Shown: one piece after another, positions 51,294-58,919 of the stretch
Position numbering within the stretch: position 1 is the stretch's first letter
Layout of the letters: every line of letters starts with the position of its first letter
Source: Cellulomonas sp. JZ18
GTDB taxonomy: Bacteria; Actinomycetota; Actinomycetes; Actinomycetales; Cellulomonadaceae
Direction: 5' to 3'
DNA: 64,000 nt
Assembly: GCF_009720485.1 (NCBI RefSeq)
Contig: NZ_CP045245.1
Location: forward strand, 3,844,001-3,908,000
The notes under the pieces: generated by a model
Seen by the model: only the letters and a program-made list of their open reading frames with translations
Told to the model about the DNA's origin: nothing
The model's database searches: none
Program-made: the position numbers and the translations under genes

Positions 51294-53918
51294 ATGTCCC
51301 GACCGCCGACGTCCGCGCCGTACGGCGCCGTCGGCTCCCCGCAGGACCCCGGGCCCGGCACGCAGCACGACGCGCCCGCCGGGGGCACGGCTGCGCCCGG
51401 TGGCGGCCCGGGTCACGGCGGGACGACCCCGGCCACGGGCGAGGTCCGGGCCGTCCGTCCGCCGGTCGACGTCGTCGACGTGCCGGCGGCCCGGGTGCAC
51501 CACCCCAGCGACCTGCTGGGCGTCGTGCTCTTCTCGGTGCTCGCGGTGCTCGTCGTGGTCATGGCGACGTACGCGCAGAACACCACGACGGGCGTCGCCG
51601 AGGACGTCCAGGGCTTCGCCACCCTCCTGCGGCGCATCCTGTTCGTGCCGGTGTCGTTCCTCGAGGGGGTCACCACCGTCCTCGTGCCGATCGCGGTGCT
51701 CACCGAGCTCGCGGTGCGCCGGCTCGGACGCCAGCTCATCGAGGGGCTCGCCGCCGCCGCGTCCGCGATCGCCGTCACGGCCGCGCTGCACTGGGCGTTC
51801 GTGACCTTCGGCTCGGACCACGTGGTCGCGGGCCTGTCGGTGCGGCTCTCCGGGGAGTGGCAGCTCACGCTGCCCGGGTACGTCGCGATGCTCGCCGCGC
51901 TGCTCACGGTGAGCGGCCCGCGCAGCCGCCGGCGCAGCGTGGCGTGGTCGTGGAACCTGCTCTGGGTCACGATCGGCGTCGTCCTCATCACGGCGGGCGT
52001 CTCGCTGCCCGGCGTCGCGCTCGCGCTGCTGGTCGGGCGGGTCGCGGGACTGACCATGCGGTACGCGTTCGGCGTCACGCCCGAGCGCGCGTACGGTCCC
52101 GCGCTCGTCGGCGCGGTCCGCCGCGCCGGCTTCTCCCCCACGGCCGTCCTGCGCGTGCCCGACGCGGTGCTGCAGGCCGAGCGCGACCCCGCGGTCGTCG
52201 AGGCCGTGGCCGCCCTGCCCCCGGCGACCCCGGCCCAGTGCGCGCTCGCCCGCTCCTCCGGCGACCGCCTGTACACGCTCGTCACGGACGACGGCCGGCG
52301 TCTGGACCTGCTCGCCTTCGACGGCGACCGGCAGGTCGTCGGCATGCTGACGCGGCTGTGGCGCAGCCTGCGCCTGCGCGGCATCGAGGGCCGGTCGGCC
52401 ATCTCCCTGCGCCAGGCGACGGAGCGGGCGGCGCTGCTCGCCTACGCGGCGGAGGCGGCGGGCGTGCGGGTGCCGCGGCTGCTGCGCATCGCCGAGGCCG
52501 AGGACTCGATGTTCCTCGTCCAGGAGCGCCCGGGCGACGCGGTGCCGCTGTCGGACCTCGAGCCCGAGGACGTCGACGACGACGTGCTGCACGCGATCTG
52601 GGCGCAGCTCGCGCTCGCGCACCGCGGCGGCCTCGCGCACCGGGCGCTCACGTCCGACGTGATCCTCCTCGAGCGCACCCCCGACGGCCCGCGCGTCTGG
52701 CTCGACGCCTGGGGCCAGGGCGACGTCGCCTCGTCCGAGCTCGCGCGCCGGCTCGACACCACGCAGCTCGTCGCGCTCCTGGCGCTGCGCGTCGGCGCCC
52801 GCCGCGCCGTGGAGTCCGCCGCCGCGGTCCTGCCCGAGGCGGACATCGAGGCCATCGGGCCGCTGCTGCAGACCGTGACGCTCCCGCGCCGCACGCGCGA
52901 GGAGATGCGGGCGCACCGCGAGGTGCTCGCCGACCTGCGCTCGGCGCTCGTCGCCCGGCTGCCCGAGGCCGACGTGCAGCCCGAGCAGCTCGTCCGGTTC
53001 GGCGCGCGCACGATCTTCACGATCCTCATCACGGTCGTCGCCGTCTTCGTCGTCCTCGGGGCCGTCAACGTCGCCGAGATCGGCGAGGTGCTGGGCCGGA
53101 GCGACTGGCGCTTCAGCATCCTCGCCTTCGCGCTCGGGCTGCTGACGCTGCTCGGCGCCGCGCTCACGTTCGTCGCGTTCTCGCCGGTCCGCCTCTCGGT
53201 GTGGCGGGCGACGCTGGTGCAGACGGCGGCCACGTTCGTCGCGCTCGCCGCACCCGCCGGCATCGGGCCCGCCGCGCTCAACCTGCGGATGCTGACCCGG
53301 CGCGGCGTCTCGGGCTCGCTCGCTGCGGCGACGGTCGCGCTCGTGCAGGTCAGCCAGTTCATCACCACGCTGCTCGTGCTGCTGGTGCTCACCGTCACCT
53401 CGGGCGTCAGCTCGCCGTCGACGCTGTCGGTCTCGCCCGCGATGCTCGTCGCCCTCGCGGTCGTCGCGGCGGCCGTGGGCGTCGCCCTGCTGTTCCCGGG
53501 CGTGCGCGCGTGGGCGCAGCGCACGGTCGGGCCGACGGTGCGCCAGACGCTGCCGCGGCTCATCGAGGTGGTGGGGCAGCCGTGGCGGCTGGCCCTCGCG
53601 GTCGGCGGCAACGTGCTCATGACGATGGGCTACGTGCTCGCGTTCGAAGCGGCGCTGGCGGCGCTCGGCCAGGAGGTCGGGCTCGTGCAGACCGCGCTCG
53701 TGTACCTCACGGGCAACACCGCGGGATCGGTGGTGCCGACCCCCGGCGGCCTCGGCACGGTCGACCTCGCGCTGAGCGTGGGCCTGACGACGATCGCCGG
53801 CGTCAACGCCGGTGTCGCCACCACCGTCGCCCTGCTGTTCCGCCTGCTCACGTTCTGGCTGCGCATCCCGCTGGGGTGGGCGGCGATGCGCTACCTGTCA
53901 CGGCAGGGTGAGCTCTGA
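51294..53918 (+). CDS. flippase-like (LPG synthase TM domain) protein with central pseudokinase
   Basis: 874 aa. After a Pro/Gly-rich tail come four N-terminal helices (about 75-250). A soluble middle part (about 270-560) has kinase-like pieces: HRALTSDVIL at the catalytic-loop place, with Ala replacing the HRD Asp, and WLDAWGQGD at the DFG place. The C-terminal ~300 residues are the eight-helix lysylphosphatidylglycerol-synthase/flippase domain (TFVALAAPAGIGPAALNLRMLTRRG, GNTAGSVVPTPGGLGTVDLALSVGL). Related proteins move or modify lipids. TAGACT ends seven bases before the ATG, so it may be leaderless. It is divergent from the small HTH gene. Confidence 0.9.
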   Translation: MSRPPTSAPYGAVGSPQDPGPGTQHDAPAGGTAAPGGGPGHGGTTPATGEVRAVRPPVDVVDVPAARVHHPSDLLGVVLFSVLAVLVVVMATYAQNTTTGVAEDVQGFATLLRRILFVPVSFLEGVTTVLVPIAVLTELAVRRLGRQLIEGLAAAASAIAVTAALHWAFVTFGSDHVVAGLSVRLSGEWQLTLPGYVAMLAALLTVSGPRSRRRSVAWSWNLLWVTIGVVLITAGVSLPGVALALLVGRVAGLTMRYAFGVTPERAYGPALVGAVRRAGFSPTAVLRVPDAVLQAERDPAVVEAVAALPPATPAQCALARSSGDRLYTLVTDDGRRLDLLAFDGDRQVVGMLTRLWRSLRLRGIEGRSAISLRQATERAALLAYAAEAAGVRVPRLLRIAEAEDSMFLVQERPGDAVPLSDLEPEDVDDDVLHAIWAQLALAHRGGLAHRALTSDVILLERTPDGPRVWLDAWGQGDVASSELARRLDTTQLVALLALRVGARRAVESAAAVLPEADIEAIGPLLQTVTLPRRTREEMRAHREVLADLRSALVARLPEADVQPEQLVRFGARTIFTILITVVAVFVVLGAVNVAEIGEVLGRSDWRFSILAFALGLLTLLGAALTFVAFSPVRLSVWRATLVQTAATFVALAAPAGIGPAALNLRMLTRRGVSGSLAAATVALVQVSQFITTLLVLLVLTVTSGVSSPSTLSVSPAMLVALAVVAAAVGVALLFPGVRAWAQRTVGPTVRQTLPRLIEVVGQPWRLALAVGGNVLMTMGYVLAFEAALAALGQEVGLVQTALVYLTGNTAGSVVPTPGGLGTVDLALSVGLTTIAGVNAGVATTVALLFRLLTFWLRIPLGWAAMRYLSRQGEL

Positions 53919-53994
53919 CGGCGTCCCCGGCGGGACCGCGTGGCGGGACCACACGGCGCCGACGCGCCCCGGGCGCACACCCCCGGACACGCCA

Positions 53995-54040
53995 CCGCGC
54001 AGGTCGCGGGCCGGCGGTCCTCCGGTCCGCGCCTGCGCGG
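53995..54040. terminator. large hairpin after the flippase-like gene
   Basis: CCGCGCAGGTCGCGGGCCGG (53995-54014) pairs with CCGGTCCGCGCCTGCGCGG (54022-54040) with one bulge and one mismatch. It is convergent with the terminator at 54065-54086 on the other strand. Confidence 0.7.
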
Positions 54041-54064
54041 CGCGTGTGCGGCCTGGGCCGCGTG

Positions 54065-54086
54065 GACGCCGGCCGAGGCCGGCGTC
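54065..54086 (-). terminator. terminator of the riboswitch-peptide transcript
   Basis: GACGCCGGCC-GA-GGCCGGCGTC is a perfect 10-bp stem. On the minus strand it starts 13 bases after the TGA of the 50-aa ORF, ending that unit before the convergent flippase-like gene. Confidence 0.75.
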
Positions 54087-54099
54087 AGGGTCGCAACTT

Positions 54100-54252
54100 T
54101 CAGGCTGCCATCCGGTCCCGCTGGGCCGGCAGCGTCGCCACGACCTGGAGGCGGCGGGCGGTCGCGGCCCAGGAGGCGACGCGGGCGTCGGGGGTGACCG
54201 GGTTCAGGTTGCGCGCCTCGAAGGGCTCCGCGGCAGATCCACGCTGGTCCAT
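54100..54252 (-). CDS. orphan 50-aa protein under a c-di-GMP riboswitch
   Basis: ATG at 54250-54252 preceded by GAGAGG with optimal spacing, TGA at 54100-54102. The peptide starts MDQRGSAAEPFEARNLNPVT and ends in LPAQRDRMAA. It is soluble, with no signal peptide, and has a probable amphipathic helix in the second half (DARVASWAATARRLQVVATL). Codon third positions are strongly G/C as in real genes here. It is the only frame between the riboswitch and the terminator. I do not recognise it. Possible roles are a small effector or protein-interaction partner of c-di-GMP signalling. Confidence 0.7.
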   Translation of the reverse strand: MDQRGSAAEPFEARNLNPVTPDARVASWAATARRLQVVATLPAQRDRMAA

Positions 54253-54265
54253 GATGACCTCTCAT

Positions 54266-54342
54266 CGTTCGGTAGCCCGGCTGACCGCGTGGGTCCCGTG
54301 GCTTTGCGTCCCCTCCTTGCGGAGGGTTTGCCGTTTCGCTGA
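54266..54342 (-). ncRNA. cyclic di-GMP-I (GEMM-I) riboswitch
   Basis: The minus strand reads AGCGAAACGGCAAACC, a CCCTCC-GCAA-GGAGGG hairpin with a GNRA tetraloop, GGACGCAAAGCCACGGG, and GGTCAGCCGGGCTACCGA. These are the conserved GGCAAACC, GGGACGCAAAGCC and GNAGCCGGGNUACCG elements of class I c-di-GMP aptamers, in the right order and spacing. The aptamer ends about 13 bases before the ATG of the 50-aa ORF, right at its ribosome site, so control of translation is likely. Confidence 0.92.
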
Positions 54343-54350
54343 CAAGTCCG

Positions 54351-54395
54351 ACATTAGCCCGTTCTCATGGAACGGGGAAGTGATTCAGGTCACTT
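54351..54395 (-). promoter_or_regulatory. promoter with CRP/GlxR-like dyad and second inverted repeat
   Basis: On the minus strand the -10 is TAATGT (54351-54356), placing the start near 54344 just before the aptamer. AAGTGA-N6-TCACTT (54378-54395) has the GTGA-N6-TCAC core of CRP/GlxR sites and is centred about 42 bases upstream of that start, a class II activator position. CCCGTTC-N5-GAACGGG (54358-54376) covers the -35 region and could be a repressor site. Confidence 0.65.
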
Positions 54396-54467
54396 GACCA
54401 GGACGCAGGCCCAATTCACCCGAACGGCCGGGCCCGCCGCGCGACCCCTCGCCGGCCGGGCAGCACG

Positions 54468-54500
54468 ACGCCCCCGCACCGTCGGACGGTGCGGGGGCGT
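54468..54500 (-). terminator. terminator after csbD
   Basis: ACGCCCCCGCACCGTC (54468-54483) and GACGGTGCGGGGGCGT (54485-54500) form a perfect 16-bp stem 22 bases beyond the csbD stop. Confidence 0.8.
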
Positions 54501-54522
54501 GCGTCGCGTCGGTCCGCGCGCG

Positions 54523-54695
54523 TCAGCCGCGGAAGGCGTCCTTGACGTTCTCGCCCGCCTGCTTGAGGTTCGCCTTCGACTGGTCGGCGTGGCCCTCGCG
54601 CTCGAGGCGCTCGTCGTCGGTCGCCCTGCCGGCGCCCTCCTTGGCCTTCCCCCGAGCTTCTCGGCGGCGTTCTCGATCTTGTCGTCCAGGCCCAT
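54523..54695 (-). CDS. CsbD family stress protein (apparent 1-nt frameshift)
   Basis: ATG 54693-54695 with GAGGAGGAGG 6 nt upstream. The start MGLDDKIENAAEKLGG and the end KAKEGAGRATDDERLEREGHADQSKANLKQAGENVKDAFRG are both classical CsbD, but in different frames. One extra G opposite CCCCC 54649-54653 joins them into a 57-aa protein. CsbD proteins are small, hydrophilic, general-stress proteins. It lies near the phytochrome-phosphatase gene, which may act on stress sigma control. Confidence 0.9.
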
Positions 54696-54827
54696 CGCAG
54701 CCTCCTCCTCGATCGGTCCCCTCGACCGTAGGACGGGACGCGGGCACCCGCATCCGGAGCCGACCGGGTAGCGGACCCGGGAGCCGGCCCGGCCCGCAGT
54801 GGCCGGGTCGGTCCGCCGCCGCGCCGG

Positions 54828-55439
54828 TCAGCGGGCCACGGGCCCCGTGTCGTCGGTGCCCTCGTCCCGCAGCCGCGGCTCGGTGCGACGCGACGGCACC
54901 ACCCCCGCCTTGTCCGCGTAGAACGCGCGGATGACGTCCATGTCGGCACGGACGTCACCGGTGAGCCGCAGCGTGGGGCCGAGGCCCGTCGTCATCGTCG
55001 TGCGGTCGACGTAGCCGAGCGTCACCGGCAGGTCCGTCGCGCGGGCGATGCGGTAGAAGCCGGACTTCCAGCCCGCACCCGACCGCGTGCCCTCGGGCGT
55101 CACCACGAGGTAGAACCGCTCACCCGCACGGATGCGGCCCACCACCTCGTCCACCAGGCCCGCGGGGTCGCGCCGGTCCACGGGGATGCCGCCGAGGGCA
55201 CGCATGAGCGGACCGGCGGGACCGGCGAACAGCGTGTGCTTGCCCAGCCAGCGGATCGTCAGGCCGGCCTCCCACGCGATCGCGAGCATCAGCACGAAGT
55301 CCCAGTTGGACGTGTGCGGGGCGCCGATCAGCACACCGGCCCCGTCCCGCGGGACGCGCTCCGTCCGCAGGCGCCAGCGGCTCAGCCGCCAGAAGGCCCG
55401 CGCGAGCGCCGCCCGCACGCCGGGCGCGTCCCGGCTCAC
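54828..55439 (-). CDS. 1-acylglycerol-3-phosphate acyltransferase-like protein
   Basis: 203 aa. The PlsC-type motifs are IGAPHTSNWDFVLML (block I, HxxxxD with His and Asp), GGIPVDRRDP (block III-like) and VVTPEGTRSG (EGTRS, block III). The GTG overlaps the phytochrome stop as GTGA, so the two are coupled. It may acylate lysophosphatidate or a carotenoid/glycolipid; such short PlsC homologues are varied. Confidence 0.9.
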   Translation of the reverse strand: MSRDAPGVRAALARAFWRLSRWRLRTERVPRDGAGVLIGAPHTSNWDFVLMLAIAWEAGLTIRWLGKHTLFAGPAGPLMRALGGIPVDRRDPAGLVDEVVGRIRAGERFYLVVTPEGTRSGAGWKSGFYRIARATDLPVTLGYVDRTTMTTGLGPTLRLTGDVRADMDVIRAFYADKAGVVPSRRTEPRLRDEGTDDTGPVAR

Positions 55440-57769
55440 GCGGCGCCCGCCACGACCGCCGGGGCGTGCGCCGGCTCCGGCTCGCGCGCCAGCACGAGCA
55501 GGGTGAGGTCGTCCGTCGAGTCGTCGTCGCGGCACGCCGCCACCACGTCGTCGATGTCGACCGGTCCGCCGCTGCGACCGGCGTCGAACGCGCCGACGAG
55601 CCGCTCGATGCCGGCCGACAGCGAGGTCGAGCGCGAGTCCACCAGCCCGTCGCTGTAGAGCACGAGGGCGCCGCCGGCGTCCACCTGCACGCGCGTCGCG
55701 CGCGGCGCCCCGGAGCCCACGCCCACCGGCCGGTCGACCGCGACCTCCGCGAGCGCGGCACGGCCCAAGCCGTCCACGAGCAGCGGCTGCGGGTGCCCGG
55801 CACCCGCCACGACCGCCTCCCCCGTCGCCGGGTCCACGACCGCGACGACCAGGGTCGCGAGGTCGTCCGGCATCGTGCGGCGGGCCAGCGCGTCCAGGTC
55901 CGCGAGCGCCTCGGGCACCTCCTGCCCGCGCAGCACGTACGCGCGCAGGGCGTTGCGCAGCTGGCCCATCGCCGCCGCCGCGCCCACGCCGTGGCCGGCC
56001 ACGTCGCCGACGACCACGGCGATGCGACCGTCGGGCAGCTCGAGCGCGTCGTACCAGTCGCCGCCCACGCGGCCGCCCGCGGACGGCTCGTACCGCGCGT
56101 GCAGCGTCCAGCCCGGCGGCCGCGGCAGGCGCTGCGGCAGGAGGGACTGCTGCAGCGTGCGCGCCGCCGCCATCTGCCACCGGTTGCGCAGCAGCAGCAC
56201 CTCCAGCAGGCGGGTCCGCAGGTCCGCCACGGCACGCACGTGCGCGTCCGCCCACGGCTCGCTGCGCCCGCGCACCACCTCGCGCCACCGCTCGAAGGAC
56301 AGCCGCGGGCTGAGCCGGACCCTGCCGTCCTCCTCACGGGCGATCTTCGCGTTGTGCGGGTCGCCGCCCCAGTACACGTCGCGGACGACCTCGTGCCGGA
56401 GCCAGACGACGCACTGGTCGTCGGGCAGGTGCACGGCCAGCACGCCGGCGACCCCGGGCAGGGTCGCCGCGAGCGCAGGCTCCTCGTCCGCCAGCGCCGT
56501 CACGGCGGTGACCGGGTCCGGACGGCGTGCCGCCCAGTCGAGCAGCGGCCCCACGTCCGCCGGCACCTCCCCGGCCGTCGTCACGAGGCCGTCGGCACGC
56601 ACCACGGCCCCCCGTGCCGGCACGAGCGCGAGCACGCCCGGGTCGGCGACGAGGGCGTCCGCGAGCGCACGGTCGGCGTCGCGCGCGGTGTGCAGGATGC
56701 GCGCGACCACCGACTGCGCCGCGAGCTCGGTCTCCAGCTCGCGCTCCTCGGCCCGCGCGACCAGCCGCAGGGACAGCGTCGACCCCAGGAACTCGGCGGC
56801 GGCCCGGGCGCCGTAGGACGGCATGAGCGGGCCGCTGTAGTGGTGGCACGCGACGAGGCCCCAGAGCCTGCCGTCCCGCAGCAGCGAGATCGACATCGAC
56901 GCCTGCACGCCCATGTTCCCCAGGTACTCGACGTGCACCGGGGAGACGCTGCGCAGCACGGCGTGCGTCATGTCCAGCGGCTCGCCGGTCGCGGGGTCGA
57001 ACGGCGGCTCGACCGGCGACGGCGTGTACCCGACGTCCGCGATCAGCCGCACCCAGTTGGTCTCGTACAGCTGGCGGGCCTGCGGGGGGATGTCCGAGGC
57101 GGGGTAGTGCAGCCCGAGGAACGAGTTGAGGTCGTCCCGCTTGGCCTCGGCGACGACCTCGCCGTTGTACTCGGGGTCGAACCGGTAGACCATCACGCGG
57201 TCGAACCCCGTCAGGGCCCGGACCTCGCGGGCCGCGACGTCGTACAGCTCCTCGAGCGTGCGCGCGCGGTTGAGCTCCTCGATCGCGCCGCGCACCGCCT
57301 GGTACGTGTTCGGGAACGAGAACGGGCGCGGCCCGTACGCGGGCTCGAGCTCCACGACGAGCAGCGTCCCGTCGCCGACCGCCACGCGGTGCAGCACCGC
57401 GTCCATCCGCACGGGCCCCTCGACGCCGAGCACGTCCACACCCACGGGGTTGCGCGCACGCAGGTCGCCGAACGTGCGCACGTGCTGACGCACCGCGTCC
57501 ACCGCGTCGGCGCCCAGGACCGACCCCAGGTCGGCACCGACCACGTCCTCGGGAGCGCGTCCCACGAGCTGCTCGACGTTGCGCGACACGTGCCGCACCT
57601 CGAGCCCCGGCTCCGTGACGGCCAGCAGCACGCCGTGCGGCTGCACCGACCCGGGGATGCGGATCGGCTCCGCTGCGCACGCGTCGAGGTCGAGGGGCAC
57701 GGAGACGTCGAGGGGCACGGAGGCCGGGGAGCCGGGGGCGTGCGGCGTCGCACTGGCCTCGTCCGTCAT
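55436..57769 (-). CDS. bacteriophytochrome photoreceptor fused to a PP2C/SpoIIE phosphatase
   Basis: 777 aa from ATG 57769. The biliverdin-attachment Cys31 lies in DACAAEPIRIPGSVQPHG, exactly as in bacteriophytochromes. PAS (about 35-130), GAF (about 150-325, with PASDIPPQARQLY from ~222) and PHY (about 330-520, with HHYSGP, WRLRHE-like VVWLRHE and SPRLSFERW tongue) follow. The output is a SpoIIE/PP2C phosphatase (LQQSLLPQRLP to VLYSDGLVDSR), with metal Asps in GGDWYD, GDVAGHG and YSDGL. Such proteins set anti-sigma antagonists free, so red light would control a stress sigma factor (inference). No heme oxygenase gene is in the window. Confidence 0.95.
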   Translation of the reverse strand: MTDEASATPHAPGSPASVPLDVSVPLDLDACAAEPIRIPGSVQPHGVLLAVTEPGLEVRHVSRNVEQLVGRAPEDVVGADLGSVLGADAVDAVRQHVRTFGDLRARNPVGVDVLGVEGPVRMDAVLHRVAVGDGTLLVVELEPAYGPRPFSFPNTYQAVRGAIEELNRARTLEELYDVAAREVRALTGFDRVMVYRFDPEYNGEVVAEAKRDDLNSFLGLHYPASDIPPQARQLYETNWVRLIADVGYTPSPVEPPFDPATGEPLDMTHAVLRSVSPVHVEYLGNMGVQASMSISLLRDGRLWGLVACHHYSGPLMPSYGARAAAEFLGSTLSLRLVARAEERELETELAAQSVVARILHTARDADRALADALVADPGVLALVPARGAVVRADGLVTTAGEVPADVGPLLDWAARRPDPVTAVTALADEEPALAATLPGVAGVLAVHLPDDQCVVWLRHEVVRDVYWGGDPHNAKIAREEDGRVRLSPRLSFERWREVVRGRSEPWADAHVRAVADLRTRLLEVLLLRNRWQMAAARTLQQSLLPQRLPRPPGWTLHARYEPSAGGRVGGDWYDALELPDGRIAVVVGDVAGHGVGAAAAMGQLRNALRAYVLRGQEVPEALADLDALARRTMPDDLATLVVAVVDPATGEAVVAGAGHPQPLLVDGLGRAALAEVAVDRPVGVGSGAPRATRVQVDAGGALVLYSDGLVDSRSTSLSAGIERLVGAFDAGRSGGPVDIDDVVAACRDDDSTDDLTLLVLAREPEPAHAPAVVAGAA

Positions 57770-57863
57770 GCGGCTCCGTCCTGGCTCGGTGCCCGTGCGG
57801 GTCGGACCCGGGCACCACACACGCTAATCGATGCCCGGGGCACCCGAGGCGCCTCCGCCCGGC

Positions 57864-58844
57864 TCAGCTCTCGAACGGGGCGTCGAGCCACGTCGCGGAC
57901 GGCGGGAGGAGGGTCTCCAGCTCCTCGAACAGCGCGTCCGGGAGCGGCGCGGCGGCCGCGGCCAGCGTCTGCGCCACGCGCTCCGGGCGTGACATCCCGA
58001 CGATCGTCGACGCGAAGCGCTCGTCCCGCAGGGAGAACTGCAGCGCCGCCGTGCCGATGTCCGTGCCGTGCTCCGCGCACACGCGCCGCATCGCGTCGGC
58101 CGCGGCGAGCACGGGCTCGGGCGCCGGCCGGTACCCGTAGGTCGTGGGGCCGTCCGGTCCCTGGTGCGCGAGGATGCCGCCGCCGTACACGGCGGCGTTG
58201 AGGATCCCCATGCCCCGCGCCTGCGCCTCCTCGAGCAGCGGGCCCGCGCTGCGGTCGAGCAGCGTCCAGCGGTTGTGCACGAGCAGCACGTCGAACACGC
58301 CGAGCGCGAGGTACCGGGCGATCTCCTGCACGCGGCCGCCCGCGAGCCCGATCGTCCCGACCGCGCCGGACTCGCGCAGCTCGACGAGCGCCTCGACCGC
58401 GCCGCCGGGCGCCGTGAGGTCGTCGAACTCGTGGAACTCCGGGTCGTGCAGGTGCACGAGGGGCAGGTGGTCCATGCCCAGGCGCGCCCGCGACTCCTCG
58501 ACCGAGCGGCGCACGCGCTCGCCCGAGTAGTCGGAGCCCTCGGGGTCCACCTTCGTCGCGACCACGACGTCCGCGGGCACGCCGCCCGCGGCGGTCAGCG
58601 CCGCGCCGATGCGCCGCTCGCTCTCCCCGCCCGAGTACCCGTTCGAGGTGTCGATGAACCGGATGTCGCTGTGCAGCGCCGCGCGCACGGTGTCGATGCC
58701 GCGCTCGGGCGAGACGTCCACGCCGAACAGCTCCGGCATGCTCCCCAGCGGACCACCGCCGAGCGCCACCGCGCTCACGGTGAGCCCGGTGCCGGGCAGG
58801 GGTCGCATCCACCCCGCCCCGCCGGGCACGTGCGCTGCCGTCAT
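57864..58844 (-). CDS. aldo/keto reductase
   Basis: 326 aa TIM barrel. The catalytic tetrad is visible: Asp in FIDTSNGYSGG, Tyr in the same segment, Lys in VVATKVDPEG and His in LVHLHDPE. The overall pattern (LGGGPLGSMPELFG, GVFDVLLVHNRWTLLDRSAGPLLEEAQARGMGILNAAVYGGGIL) matches D-threo-aldose/L-fucose dehydrogenase-like members. It probably oxidises or reduces a sugar with NAD(P). Single gene between the phytochrome and the penicillin-binding protein. Confidence 0.92.
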   Translation of the reverse strand: MTAAHVPGGAGWMRPLPGTGLTVSAVALGGGPLGSMPELFGVDVSPERGIDTVRAALHSDIRFIDTSNGYSGGESERRIGAALTAAGGVPADVVVATKVDPEGSDYSGERVRRSVEESRARLGMDHLPLVHLHDPEFHEFDDLTAPGGAVEALVELRESGAVGTIGLAGGRVQEIARYLALGVFDVLLVHNRWTLLDRSAGPLLEEAQARGMGILNAAVYGGGILAHQGPDGPTTYGYRPAPEPVLAAADAMRRVCAEHGTDIGTAALQFSLRDERFASTIVGMSRPERVAQTLAAAAAPLPDALFEELETLLPPSATWLDAPFES

Positions 58845-58919
58845 GGGTCCTCCCTCGCTGTGCGGACGTGGCGGGGTCCGCGTCGACGCCGCGCCGCGGG
58901 TCGGGTCGCGGGCCGGTGC

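Noticed and set aside
11671..57832. CTAATCGAT occurring near two promoters (about 11675 and 57826) as a shared operator
   Set aside because: Only nine bases are shared, orientation and distance to the genes differ, and two copies in 64 kb could be chance.
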